Source: Labeo rohita (Eukaryota; Chordata; Actinopteri; Cypriniformes; Cyprinidae). From it: a stretch of 64,000 nucleotides of DNA. A program made the translations under genes and the position numbers. Positions within the stretch are counted from its first letter, which is position 1. Each line of letters opens with the position of its first letter. The stretch covers positions 18,888,654-18,952,653 of the forward strand of contig NC_066885.1 of assembly GCF_022985175.1 (NCBI RefSeq), given 5' to 3'. Of the stretch, positions 12,501 to 27,500 are shown in pieces. Below the pieces are notes generated by a model that searched no databases, was not told where the DNA came from, and saw only the letters and a program-made list of their open reading frames with translations.

Positions 12501-15500
12501 TTGAGGATGGATGAATGTAGAGGAATTGACATTATTCAGAAAAGTTTAGATGGTGTTTTCTCATCTTACCTCCATATGATGTATACAAATGTAGTATTTT
12601 AAAGGCACGGCTGCTTTGTTTACAGCGGTAACCAAAGAAACTTTGTATTGCTGCTGTTCCACAAGCGCCACCTGCTGTCAGAAAGTGAATTTGTGTCTCA
12701 CAAATTGTGTAAATTTGTTTCATGCAGTTAGTGCTGGGCGATTTTTCTGATTTTATTAATTTAAATTTAACGTTTGCCACGATTTGTTTTTTTTAGAAAT
12801 CGTGTCGGCGCATGTGATTAACTGCTCATGTGTGACGCGCTCATATCGCTAGGCGCGTTCACACGGAACACGCTTTTGTGTTGACAAAGATGCGCCGCGA
12901 CCAGTGGAATAGGAAGAACATGCAAGAAGATGGGAGTGAACTTCTTTTAACTTGAGTGCCGTGTTTTTAATGCCATTTCATGTATGAGACGCTGCAAAAT
13001 ATGCAAGTGCAACAGTCAAACGTGTCTGTTTACATAGAATAAACAAAGGAGAAGTAGCACAATCGAATAAAAAACCCTTGAAAAACTACTGTAAGTCTGA
13101 TATTTCACGTTTGCATTATGTTGACAGGCTGAAAGCTGCTGTTCATTGTTTTTACAGAACATTTATAGTTAATAATAGTCTACTGGTGTTATACCTTCAG
13201 TTATTTTGAATTTGAATTACCTTGACTTTTGAGATTTTTGAAAGCATTTTCCTCATATTATTTCTGAACATATGTATAAGACAAGTTTGTACAAGATGTA
13301 GTTGATGCATCTTTTCTGCAAAGATATTTAACAAGTGATTTGTTTAACATTTACATCATTACAACATTTACATGTTGACAACTTCATGTGTGATGCACTT
13401 GGAATAGAATTTTCTTTAACTAGAGGGTTAATAAAGAAAAAGATACTTGAATCATGTTGTAATTACATTTTCAAGATGACTAGTTAAAAAAAAACAGAAA
13501 TAATTAAGTTTTTAATTTTTTTTGCCATATCACCCAGCCCTTTGTGCAGTTGTTTTATACATTATAATTTCACAAAGCTAAGGTCATACCATTTTTCTTG
13601 CTGTAAATTTTTAAATTATACAATCTAATTTACATTGAAAACTGCTCATGCTACATGTAACCTTTGTTTGGATCGTGATTAAAATGCAGTGGTTCTGCAA
13701 CCGTTTCATGCATTCTGATTCACATAAAGGCACAGTCAGGAAAAAAAAAAACTCCCTTACGTAAAACCTCCCTTACTCTTCATATTTACACCAACTGAAA
13801 TGAACACAACCTTTAATAAAAAAATGACATTCTTAAACTGGTTAAAACTTGAAATATTCTTAATTTCACATGAAACAACTGAAAGCAGTACAGTGATTGG
13901 AGACGCACACGAAAGCTTGGCTTACGTATTGTTTTGTGCTTGTTGCACCTCATGCTGTGTGAGGTAGTCCAGTTCACCCTATCATAGGCAAAATATCGAA
14001 ATTATGAAGTCAATTTAGAGGTGCACCACCCGCTAAGCCTGTCATGTTATTTTAATGATCTGCTGTAGCACCTCAAAGCCCAACAGAACTTGCGCTGTCT
14101 CCAGCCGAGTGCACTTTGCCAAGGGTTAGTTAGTGGGCATGTCGGCACTGAGGAAGAGAGCTGTAAAATACTCACTAATAAAGTGTGAACATACAGCTAT
14201 TAAGGTGACAATGAGAATCTTAGCAGTCCTAAAAGAGAGCTGTAATTAGATACAGTGTGCAGTCTCATCTTATAGTGTCGCTCATCCAGATGATTCTCCA
14301 CAGGATTAAGCACATGTAAATGTACAGTATGTGAGTGAGAACTTAATGTTGAGCTTTGAATTGAGACATAAAGCTCTTTACCATCTCAGTGATTACATTT
14401 TTAAATTGGTGCTCTGCTCATTTTTGGCTCATCTTATGCAAATTCCAGGCGTTAGAAATCATCAGTTTGGATCTGATTAAAGACCTAGTTCACCTAAAAA
14501 GGAAATTCTGTCATCATTTACTCACCCTTATGTCGTTTCAAACCTATATGACTTTCTTTCTTCCTTCTGCTGAGCTTTGAAGGACATTTTTGTCCTTACA
14601 GTGAAATTACTAGACTCCAAAAATTGAACTTTCATTGTATGGACAAATGATGACAGATATTTCATTTATGGGTGAACCTCAAACTTGCTTTTACAGATCT
14701 TAATATGACATAAATCTTGTCTATAACATCTTGTACAGCAGCGGAGTCTTTGGCAGTACACAGTTGTTTCCTTGTGTGTGTGTGTGTATAGGGTGTATAA
14801 ATAGAGGAGCAGTGCTCCAATAGTATTGATCAGTGGTTGTTACAGCACAGCTAGCAGCTACTAACCTGCAGACGACACATGGCTCGGGCAGACTGATTGA
14901 CTGATGGTGGTTATGGTTCATGCTGTCTAGGCCCATTGACTGGATCTTGCTGAAATCTAGCATGTTTGGTTTCTGGTAAATGAACAAAGCCACATACTTT
15001 ACTGCTCTCTATCTAATATGATACATTTCCACTCTCAGGTGTTTTGAACAGTGAAATGTTTTATACAGGCACTGCTCTTATGTTGAGTACATGGATTATT
15101 GGATTGTTTCAGTTTGTGTAAACCCTCTGTTAAATGCTTATTTTTCCATGAGTCAATGGAAACAAACCCACTATTCATCCACTATTTGGTGCTCAAGAAA
15201 CATTTATTTTATTATCTATATTTTCTTGAGATTTCTTTAAATATTTATTGTAATATTTAGATTCTTTGATAAATAAAAAAGGTTCATAAGAACAGAATTT
15301 ATTTGAAATAGTTTATGGTTTTTGTTTACATTAGGTGGCCTTAACTAATATGTACTTACACTTCAAGTAATCATTTAATACAGTGCACTTCTTGTGTAGA
15401 TACATGTTTTTACGTTGTACTAATATTTAACAAAAAAAAAAACCTGCATGTAACTGCATCTGTAATTATTTTTGTAATTACATTTATAATTACACTGTTG

Positions 15501-18500
15501 ACCCATCTTTTACACCTTAACCCAACCTCAAACCTGCCCATACCACCAAACCTGTCCCTAACTATACCTGTATCCCACCTCAATAACAGCAAAAGTGTTC
15601 TGCAATACAGTATGAACACAACACATTGCACTTATATTTTGATGTTAGTACATAGTAATTAAGGCCACCTAATATAAAGTGGGACCATTAGTTTATATAA
15701 AAACAAAAACTAAGTTTTGTAACAATGTAGTAGTCTTTGCTATCACTGTTGATCAATTTAATGCATTGTGAATGAACTGTATTGTTAATTTCATTATTTA
15801 ATAGGTTTAAAATTAATGTATAAAAACTGTAATACATTTTATTGCATATTCTTTTTTTACAGTTTAGTTTTACATACAGTTGAAGTCAAAAGTTTACATA
15901 CACCTTGCAGAATCAACAAAATGTTTATTATTTTACCAAAATAAGAGGGATCATACATTTTTGTGTATTTGAACTCTTTCCAAAAATGACTGTATGATTT
16001 TGAGATCCATCTTTTCACACTGAGGACAACTGAGGGACTCACATGCAACTATCACAGAAGGTTCAAACATTCACTGATGCTTCAAAAGGAAACACAATGC
16101 ATCAATAGCCGGGGGTGAAAACTTTTGAACAGAATGGAGATGTGTACATTTTTCTTATTTTGCCTAAATATCTTTTTTTTTTATTTAGTACTGCCCTTCA
16201 GAAGCTACAAAAAATGTTTCCCAGAAGACAAAATAAGTCAAATTTACCCTGATCTTCAAATTCAAAAAGTTTTCACCCCCCGGCTCTTAATGCATCGTGC
16301 TTCTTTCTGAAGCATCACTGAGCGTTTGAACCTACTGTAATAGTTGCATATGAGTCCCTCAGTTGGCATTAGTGTGAAAAGTTGGATCTCAAAATCATAC
16401 AGTCATTGTTGGAAAGAGCTCAAACACACAAAAATGCTGAAAAAACACAGAATTTGTTGCAGTTTAATTGTTCAGGACAAACAAGGGACTCGTGAACAAC
16501 TATCACTGAACAAAAAACAAAAACAGCTGTGGATCATTCAGGTAACAACACAGTATTAAGAATTAAGTGTATGTAAACTTTTAAACGGTAATTTTTCACA
16601 GTTAGCTCTTACAGTTATATAGCACTATATATAAAACTTGTTTGTAGTGCAAATAGTTTTACTATTTTCTGCGCTTTGTTTTTTTCTTTTCTTTTTTCAC
16701 TTTATTTATTATATAGTGACTAATGGAAGAAAATTGCTTACTTTAATGTAGTGAAATTGTTTGAAATAGCTTGCTTCCGTGTTGTGAAATAAGATGGACA
16801 GTATCTGAAAAACTGAGCAGAACAGAGTGTCCGAATTCATAGTATTGTTAAAACTAGGGTGACCATATGTCCAAAACAGCTTGTTAAACATGACACCTAA
16901 AAGGGACAGTTCACCTAAAAATGAAAATACTGTCATCATTTACTCGCCTTCATGTTGTTCCAAAATGACTAACTGACTTTCTTCTGTGGAACAAAAAAGA
17001 GGATACATGTCTTAGTGTTTTTTGTCCATACAATGGAAGTCAGTGATCACCAAAACTGGTTACCAGCATTCAGCATTTGTTTTGCAGAGAACAAAGAAAG
17101 TCATACAGAGGAATGACATTAGGATGAATAAATGATGACAGGATTTTCATAATTGGGTGAATCTCTTTCAAGTTAGCATGTATGATGTGAGAAAGTATGA
17201 CTGCAACTATAAGAGCTAACTGTGTCATAAAACTTTTTTTTTTTATTTTAAGAGAACACAGCCATTCCTTAAACTACACAAATGTTTGCACTGTCCTCTA
17301 TTGGTGCTTGAGTTACAGCATTCGTAAATATTAAATACAAGTCGTCAGCCACATTTTTTAAAACATGTTTTGGAAAGCATAATATTGCAAATTATATTTC
17401 TCAGTACAAAGCGTTCTCCCTTCTGGCACGTTCGTACAGTTTCTCACAGCAAACCGCACTGCCAAAGTTACAACAGTGTTAAGTTCATTACACTTCACCC
17501 AACCACTCTGAATTTACTTATGGTGGAACTAATGAAATAAATCAAGATGAAACTCAGAGAACTCCTATGGAAGTGCCAAAAATTACTGTGACAAGTCAAA
17601 TGGATGAAAACAACAATGATTAAATGATTACATTTTTACAGCGAATAAGAAAATGCTTCATAGTATTGCATTTGCTTAACACGTATGCCAAATATGACAG
17701 CGTATGAGCCAAAACAAATTGCCGAATCCGTTTTCCTTGAGGTGCAACATTTGACTCACTCATGCTTTTTGCAAACAGTGGCCCACAACACTGCAAGGAA
17801 ACGAACCACACTGCCGTACTGACTAGCTATTTCTCTTCTGCTCGTAGCCTCTTGCTTATTTATCATGCTTAAAACTGATTACTAGACAAAGGTCTGTGCG
17901 TCACTGGTGTCTGTTCTTCTACTGGCGTGGATTTCGTAGCCTAATATAGTTAGACATCACCGCATATGTGCTGCTGTTGTCATTGTCATCTTTGTTGCTG
18001 ATAACCCGCATCTTGAGTCTGCAGTCCTCACTGCAATTTGTGCTTGTTTTGAAGTGAAGTGTCACATAATCCGCCCTGATTTTATATCAAGTTGATATTT
18101 TTATGCTGTTTTCCCTTCACTTTCTATACATCTGCCATGATGGAACGCGTGACACACGTCACATGGCCGCTCTTATACATGACAGTATTTGGTTTAGCCT
18201 TACATATACACTGCGTCCAAATATGCCTACTTCTCTATTATATCCACCTTATTTTTAACGTAAGAACAGGTGCTGCCATTTGTAACTTAAATGTATGAGG
18301 TTTCCGGTGTCTTCTGCTTCTGGGAATTTTTAGCTGTACAAAACAGCTTGTAATACTGCTTGATTTTGCACACTTGTATTTCTTATCATTTTGCAGCAAT
18401 GCATTGTTGTAATTACAAACACACAGTGTTGGGAAGGTTACTTTGGAAATGTAATAGGTTACAGATTACAAGTTACTTGATTTAAAATGTAATAAGTAGT

Positions 18501-21500
18501 GTAACTTTTCAATTACTTAATTAAAGTAATGTAACATTACTTTTAATTACTTTTTGATTACTCTTCTAAATTTCTAATATTTGAACTGTTAATCATTTTG
18601 AAACATTTAAACCAGGCAAAGTTAACCCTATAGTAGCACTCAACACTGATTACTGTCAGACTTTCAAAATCCTTTATCACTTGAATTAAAATTATAATAA
18701 GTAAGCGATAATATACATCTTTATTTTGCGATAACAACTGGCTGAATGTACATTTATCTCACTTATTACACAGCTGCTAGATAGATTATTTAGATGTTTT
18801 GTGTTAAAATTATTAGGCACGAAACACTGATCTGAGTTGAAATATTTGAACGCAAAGCTTCCATGAAGAAATCAGTTGCTAGCAAATGGCAAGTTCAAAC
18901 TAGACATTTTAGGGTTACAGTGCAGTCATACCAGTTTTCTTACACAACATTTCACCACATAAATAATTAAGTAGTAGTACTAGTTTGTTAGTTATCTTAT
19001 AATCCATTACAATGTACAAAAAAAAAAAAAAAAGGCAGCAGCTGCATTTGTATGAAACAACAGAGCAAGTCCATGATACCAGGATGGCAGAATTAAGAAA
19101 TTGTCCACATAATATTGAATTAAGCTTTAATATTTTATTAGCTAACCAAATGCAAAACTTCCGCCAAGAAAAATTATCAAACATATAGCACTGACCTAAG
19201 TTGCCCCAAAATAGTCTGAGCTGTGTAATAATTTAATTTAAAGCACAGCCACCACAAATTCAGACTTTTTTTACTTATATTTTTGGGCTTTTTATGCCTT
19301 TTATTGTGATAGGACAGTAGAGAGATGACAGGAAAGAGCTGGGAGGAGAGAGGGGATCGGGATTGGCAAAGGACCTCGAGACGGGAATCGAACTCGGGTC
19401 ACCGTGAGCGCAGTTGTGCTATATGTCATAACAAGATCATAACATGAATAACATCATAACAAGAAATAGTTTAATAGCTATGATACTGGGTTTGAAATCA
19501 AATGTTTGCATAGTTATGACAGAAAACACTAGCATCTAACAATGCCTTGGAAAAACAATCTTAAAAAATAGTTTATGCATAAACCCAAATAGGAAATAAA
19601 ACAGTAATCGAATAAGCACGTGTCCTGTTCTGTGTCCTAAACTCCTGAAACATTGGTGTCTCATTTTAGAGCAGTCAATGCAATTTAAAAAAAGGCAGTT
19701 AAATGTAAGTGGGGGTGGGTGTGTGGAAAAATTCAGATGTAATCCCCTTTGTAATCACTGGAATTTTTCAAAAGTAACTGTAATTTAATTACATATTTTT
19801 TCTCAGTAACTGTAACTAATTACAATTACATTTATTTTGTAATTAAATTACGTAATTCCGTTACATGTAACTAGTTACTCCCCAACACTGCAAACACACT
19901 TGTTTGTAATGCAAATAGTTTTACTGTTTAATGCACATTGTTATCCTTCTAGTTATTTATTACATGGAAGTCTTGCACATTCATAGAAAATAGCCCACTT
20001 CCATTTTGTAAAATAAGATGGACAGGTCAGCATGTCCAAATTCACAGTATTCATAAAACTAGGATGACTGTAGATCCCACATTCTCACAAACCATGATTG
20101 GTACAATTGGTACAATGTTGGACAGTCCTGAAATTGGGAGCTTTTTCTTTTTGTTAAATATGACAATACAAAATGCGACTGGCGTTTAAAAATCCATTTG
20201 CACAGCCATCAAGTTCCACCTAGAGTGGGGAAAATAACTAACCAACACAATCATAGAAAGGGACAGAGCTAGTCGAAATTAACAAAGCTTATTGGTGATT
20301 TAAAACATGTTATCATCCAACATAATGGCAAATAGGCTTTCCAATTTATGTAAATCAAAATTTACATAGTGTAGCAGTAGAAAATGTCCTGCGTTGTCAC
20401 ATCTACAGTTGTGGTCAAAATTATTCATACCCTTGGTAAATATGATGAAAGACGGCAACGAAAATAAATCTGCATTGTTTATCCATTTAATCTTTCATTC
20501 AAAGATTTACAATTTATCTAACCTTTAATTAAAATGTTAAAAAAGTGAGAGTGGGGAAAATCTTTTCTCTTTTACACAATGGCCACAATTATTGGTACCC
20601 CTTGAAATTCTTTTGAGTAAAATATCTCTGAAGTATATTTCCATTCATGTTTACATTTTTAGCACACTAGGGTGACTAAGAGCATGAAACTATCCAGCCA
20701 TGGCTTCCAGTTTCACTGGATTATAAATATGAGGGAACACAAAGGCCAAATTTCCTTAATCATCCATCACATGGAGTTAATTCAAAGAATATATTTCTGA
20801 TGTGCAGCAAAAGATTATTGAAATTAAAAAATTAAAAAAGTGTCTGTAAGAAAAGAGCTAAAGCATTAAAAATTCCTATTTCCATCATCAGAGCAGAGAT
20901 TAATGCCTTAAAAGAACACTCCACTTTTTTTGAAAATAGGCTCATTGTTCAACTCCCCTAGAGTTAAACAGTTGAGTTTTACCATTTTTGAATCCATTCA
21001 GCCAATCTCCGTGTCTGGCAGTAGCACTTTTAGCATATCTTTGCATAGATTATTAAATTAGACCGTTAGCATCTCACTCAAAAATGACCATATATAATGA
21101 CGATATTTTTCCTATTTAAAACTTGACTCTTCTGTAGTTACATTGTGTACTAAGACTGACAGAAAATGAAAAGTTGCGATTTTCTAGGCTGATATGGCTA
21201 GGAACTATACTGTCATTCTGGCGTTATAATCAAGGAACCTTGCTACCGTACCATGGGTGCAGCAGGCGCAATGATATTACGCAGCGCCTGACAGTGACCG
21301 GCACTAAGTTTGTGTAGATGCAGAGTTGCAGCCGGCAGAGTTGATATCCATAATATCATTGCGCCTGCTGCACCCATGGTACGGTAGCAAGGTTCCTTGA
21401 TTATTACGCCGAAATGAGAGTATAGTTCTTAGCCATATCAACCTAGAAAATCGCTTTTCATGTTTCGTCCATCTTTGTACACAATGTAACTACAGAAGAG

Positions 21501-24500
21501 TCAAGTTTTAAATAGGAAAAATATAAACTCTTTGGTCATTTTTGAGCGAGATGCTAACAGTCTAATCGGATTCAATGATCTATGCTAAGCTATTCTAAAA
21601 GTGCTACCGCCAGACCCAGAGATCGGCTGAATGGATTTGAAAACGGTAAAACTCAACTGTTTAACTCCAGGGGAGTTTTAAAATAAGCCTATTTTCAAAA
21701 AAAGTGGAGTGTTCCTTTAAAGGTGAAAATCACTTCCAGAACAAAAATTAACAAATAATGTACAAATAATGTAATGTACATTCAAGATGTTCATGTCTTT
21801 CTTTCTTCAGTCGTAAAGAAATTCTGTTTTTTGAGGAAAACATTTCAACATTTCGCTAGATAAGACCCTTCTTCTAGTTCAAACTCGGGGGCACCATAGA
21901 TGGTCCACTATATGGAGAGAAATCCTGAAATGTTTTCCTCAAAAAACAGAATTTCTTTACGACTGAAGAAAGAAAGGCATGAGCCTTGGATGGATCTTGG
22001 ATGACAAGGGGGTGAGTATATTATCTGTACATTTTTGTTCTGGAAGTGAACTTCTCCTTTAATGCAATGCGATGAGGATAATTTGAGTGGCCAAAGACTC
22101 TCCAAGGATCACAGCTGGAGAATTGCAGAAAATAGTTAAGTCTTGGGGTTCAGAAAGCCTCAAACTAATTTATCAAACAGCACCTATAACCACATGTTGT
22201 TTGGGAGGGTTTCAAGAAAAATCACAAAAAGAAAATGCTTTCATCCAAAAACAAACTCCAGCACAGTCATTTGCTAGACACAACTGGAACCTCAAACAGG
22301 TCTGGGTTCAAATAGGACTGACTAGATGAAACAAAAAAAGCTTTGTAGCAGAAAACACTCAAGATGGGTTCGGTACACACAAGGATAAAAAAGTACCCCA
22401 TGTGTACAATGAAATACACTGCTGGATCTTTAATATTGTGGACCTAGAGATCCTGGACATCTTGTTCAGATAGCTGGCAAGATAGATTCAATCTAAATTC
22501 AACATATACAAAATCAACAACCTGGCTGTCCCTGCTATAAATCTTAAATATTGTGGGCCAAAGTTGGATCAATGATCCAAAACAAACATCAAAACAAACA
22601 AAACAAAAATGAGCACAAAATGAAGCTTCTACCATGTCCAACCTAGTTCCCTTACGTGAACTCTATAGAAAATGAGTGGGATGAACTGAAGAGAAGAGGC
22701 ACCAACATGAACCTGGAAATCTGAAGATTCAGGAGTGATTCTAGCTGAAGAAATTGTCTATGATCTCTTGTGAGATGTTATCCAAACTCATCAGGCATTA
22801 GAGGTGAAGACTCAAAGCTTTTATCTTGGTAAAAGGAGGTTGCAAAACGTATCAAATAAAAGGGTATGATTAATTGTGGCCAATGTGTATTAGAGAAAAA
22901 CATTTATTTCATAATAAGATTTCCCCCTCCCACTTTGTTAATTCTAATTCCCCAATGAAAGCTTAGATTTTTGTATATTTTTAAAATGAAAGATCAAAAG
23001 GATTAAAAATGCAGATTTATTTTCACAGTCTTCTTTGATCATATTTACCAAGGGTTGAGCACAACTGTACATCCTGCAACAGAGAAATATCCAAGTGGTC
23101 TCTTTAGTACAATGGCTACACAATATTGCTCAAACTACTTTTTAATCATTACCTTTAGCAAGTATGAGAACACAGCCAAAACCTTAACATTTTAGGCAAT
23201 TCAAAAATCCCAACCAGGACTTGTGCAGGCAAAAGTGGGCATATGGTCACTTTAATAAAGCAGTATGCAAAAGTACCCAAGATTTACACTTTACTCTCCT
23301 ATTAAGTCACATGACATTGACAACTGACAGCATGGCAGATATAGTATGTCCAGATTTGAAGATATTTATACTATATAAAACATACCTTTGAGAGGTCATT
23401 GAAAGTTCATTTAAAGAGTAGGTCATATGGTAGTTCCCTGTAACAGGTTTAAATGCATCTAAGGTCAGAAAAGAAGTTATTTTCACAGAATATACATTTA
23501 ATATTAGAATAATTTTGCAATGATTTCAAAAAAATTTGTTCGAAGCAGTTCTGAGCTTAAGGTCTGTAAACCCCTTCCTTTCAAAAGCCTACTCTGCTCT
23601 GATTGGTCAGCTGGCCAAGTCTGTTGTGATTGGTCTTTCCGTATACAATGCAAGCAAATCATGGCCACAGCTAAAGTTTTGCTGCGAAACTGTAAACACT
23701 TAACAAAACAATAATGGTGGATATGTTAGCTGAGTGCTAACGTGACTAACTGATGAAACAATACAGTTTGTAAACCAAAATATGTCTACATTATTATGAA
23801 ACGACGTAATTAGAACAACAACCGTCTACATTAATCAACACATTCTTAGGAAATAGTGGGTATTTATAACTATTTCAGTAAGACAGTAATATTGTGGTGT
23901 ACTTACAGTTTGTAATTCAGAGATGCTTGTTGGTCCAAATAAAGAAAGTAGGACTTATCTTTCATGGACAAGCGTTTAGCAAATCCTGTGTTGAACACGC
24001 TAAGATTAGAGAATTCACGGGCCGAGACCACTCAAATGAGTTACTGTGCACCCCCTTCAAAACTCTCCCCTCCTTTCGAAAGCGAAAGTAAAACCAAAAA
24101 ACAGCTCGCAAAAGAAAGCGATGGACTATCCATAATGACATGTAGACAAATTTTTTATTTATGTACACAATAGTAATCTTTTACATTGTAATCCTTTCAT
24201 TTTTAACCCTCTGGGGTCGAAAAACGCGCGGCACGGTTTGTGGCAGTTTTTCTGATAACGCCCAAAACAACTTCAATTACTCTGTCATTTTTGATCGTAC
24301 AGATAAGAGCAGTACATCAATAGAATCTGTAAAGGGTCTACTTTTGTTTGTATACACTCATAATAACAACAACACTCTGTGGTTTTGTGAAATAAAGAAA
24401 ACACACAGGGTGTGCAGTCTGCCGCGTTGGTCTCTGTGATCGTCATTAAAGGGGTCATCGGATGCAAAGTTCACTTTTACATGTTGTTTGAACATTAATG

Positions 24501-27500
24501 TGTGTTGGCAGTGTATGTAGAAATCTACCCTATAATGATAAAAATCCATGCAGTGGCTTTTAATTAATCTGTAAAATTAATATCCCCTTTTTCAAATTGA
24601 GCCATTCTCAGATGCCTGTCGGCGTGGCGTCACACCAACAGAGGCCGCTCCCACGATAGTTGATTGACATGAGCGTCTTACCTCAGATCAGCTGTAACAG
24701 TCCGACCTCCATTGTAATAATGAACGCAGTGGTCGTCATTTACTCCCGACATCTGAGCCACTGAAGATGCAGTGGATTACATTTGTTTGTGAAGGGAATG
24801 CGCCTCCCGATCTACATAAATGCATCTATGTTTGCGCAAATCATTCGTGATCCAGCTTCACCTACAGCAGAAGTGAGTACAAGTTTTTTTTGTATTGCAG
24901 AGTCTCTGCAATCACCTTTCCTTATAACGTGCTAGTTAGCACGTTTTGTGGCTAAACACGCTAAATGCGGCTAAAGTAAACAATCTCTCAGAGCAGCTCG
25001 TCACAGAGAGAAGAGAGGGGCGGGGTGAGCAGAGCTCATTTGCATTTAAGGGAACAATCCCTCAGAATGGGATGATTATTGCAGAGCTCATTTTGACAAG
25101 GTAAAAAGGGTGTTGTTTTACACAACCATTGAGAATTTTTAACCAAAGTATATTATAGACTTGTCATTAAGAACAGAATCATATCAACTTGTGGAAAATG
25201 GGCATCCGATGACCCCTTTAAGAAATGCGTCACTGAAATGAACTGAAACACAGAGACATGAGAGATATATCTTTAGAAAGCTTAACATTTTTATTAGATA
25301 TCTGGCATGTTTGTGTGCTGCTGCACGTCCCTGTGTGTGTAATAAGCAGAGTGTATGAGCATTGTGCACCTGCCTATAGATGCATTACTAACGTGCTCTT
25401 TAAATAACAAAAAAAATATATATAGCGCCATTGACTTTAGACTGGTTTTCAGTTGGTCAATGGCACAGTCTATTTCAGTTGCCTCAAAATAGCAACGTGC
25501 CAACAATGTGCCTGAACACACCTCATTTTCAGACCAGCATGCCCATGGGCGCAAATGCATTTGCTATTTAAACAAGATGGCGAAGGACTTGAAAATTAAA
25601 ACTGCATCGAGCTGAAACTAGCAATAAACACTTGCGTCGCACCTGGCGCTGCATTGCACCACGTGCATGTTAGGACCCAATATCTTTATTTATCATGCAC
25701 TTTTTGGATTAACAACTTTGCAGACTGTTTACATTGAAGGATAGCCACGTTACAAACTGCAAAAAAGATCTTTTTCGGAAACCAATATGACCTGCTTTTT
25801 AAGTATAGATCTATGTGATTTCAAATGAGCTATAATGTTTTTAGGCTAAAAGTAGGTTCATATGAATGCAAAGGTTAATTGATTGCAAATCACCCAACGT
25901 ATCCATGTGCACATCCACATGTATTTATACATGCTAAAGCGTAATTGTAATAGCAGTAATCCAATATGTATTTTATATGTAATATAATGCATGTCTCCCA
26001 ATATGACAACAGGTTGATATCATTAGTTTGAGTAATTAAAGGGCTAAGGCTCTTTAGGATGTCAAAGCTGTGCTGGGAGGAAGGAACGGCGGTTTAGCGT
26101 TAAGAGCAGGGCATTGAGCCTGGTATGGCGTAGGCGAGAGGGGGTTGACAGTTAGAACAGATGATTCACTCCTTACGAGCTTTCAGAGCGCTCGCCGGCT
26201 CGCTCTTTCTCTCTGCCCGTCCATCTTTCTCTTTCGTTTTTTTTCTCCTCAACATACCTGCCTTTTTTCGACACACACAAGTGCTCGCTCCACCCTGACA
26301 ACCAGCTTCAGCAACCAGTTGTTTAAAGGGAAGACAACATCCAAATTGATGTTCTTCTCGCCGCGCTAGCCTGTCATCTATAAAACACATACAGAGAGAT
26401 GGCAGAAAATGACAGTCATGAAAGACCATCAAGCAAGGGGGTCTGGGCAGCTCTCTAAGAGGCAATAACATGGAGTTATTGTCAGAGGATTCCACCGATC
26501 GGAGCCAGACATCTCCCAAGGGGTTAATGACAAGGATCGGTGTGTCTTCGGCTTTGATGGCTCAGACATGCAGCAGATATATGTGCATCCATTTGTGCCA
26601 AACAAATGAATAGTGCTCAATCAGGAAAGAGCCTTGGGTGTCCGCTGCCATGACAACCCACACTGTTACAGTGAGGCTGCTGTCATGGTGACCTCAAAAG
26701 CACACTTGCCTCTGTGTATCTTCATTGTGTAGCACTCATTAGAGCTAGACAAGAGGGGAAGGAGTCTGCACAATTAAACTGCAAAAAGAAAACGTGAAAG
26801 CAGATACTCCGTCCCGCAAGTGGTGTCAAATCGAATCTAATAAACGCCGCAATGTCGTGAGAATGCCGGAGGAGAGTCTGTGTGTGGGGTTTGAATCTAA
26901 TTTCCATGCATTGGTTTGCGGTGGTATGCTTTTAAAAGGCGAGTCTACCGCCCGACTGAATGATACGCTAACAGCGCGTTTTGGTGCAGTGTACATCTTG
27001 TGTGGGCGTTCGGAGGTGAGCTCCTCTGCCGGGTTGCTAAACAATGATAGAGTCATCGCTATTTTCTCCAAAGCGACGCACTGGTTAGAAGCAAGCTTGA
27101 AACATTAGCGTCGATCAGATGCTCTTTAGAGGCTCTGACTGTAAAATGGCACATTTGGAATTGTGAATAAATGTGACACGGCTATTCGACTGGATTGGGA
27201 ACAAGGCGAACGATTAGTGCTCAATCTGTTAACCTGTAGCCTGATAATCATCATATGCTTTCACGGTCTGTTAGCATCCCCAGATATCTTGGATGGAGCT
27301 GTTTTGTAATCCCGCAGTTTCTTTCTCAATGTTAGTCACTGCTGTTTGGTGTCTCTATTTAGAAATTGGATTTTCTCCACGTTCGTTCACTTCCTATTGA
27401 GTGCCGTGCCATACTTTGCTCTCTGTAGATGCCTCTTCAGAAATCTCATTCGAGGCAGCTTCCTGAATCTTTCTATGTTTAAATGCACACAGGAATATCA

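Larger units (their letters stand above)
20790..22860 (+). pseudogene. Tc1-like transposase remnant
   Basis: Short pieces of Tc1-type transposase coding sequence lie on both sides of the nested insertions. Examples are the 22087-22329 frame, which starts MAKDSPRITAGELQKIV, and sequence to about 22860. Stops and frameshifts break it throughout, and it is inactive. Confidence 0.6.
20406..23067 (+). mobile_element. Degraded full-length Tc1-like transposon
   Basis: Left end after TA is CAGTTGTGGTCAAAATTATT; right end before TA is AGGGTTGAGCACAACTG, with ATATTTACCA paired inside. Removing two nested insertions (20909-21720 and 21719-22062) leaves about 1.5 kb, the usual Tc1-like size. Confidence 0.75.

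Noticed and set aside
26145..26519. 74-aa and 117-aa opposed frames
   Set aside because: Ser/Arg-rich by chance composition, on both strands, with no recognisable domain.
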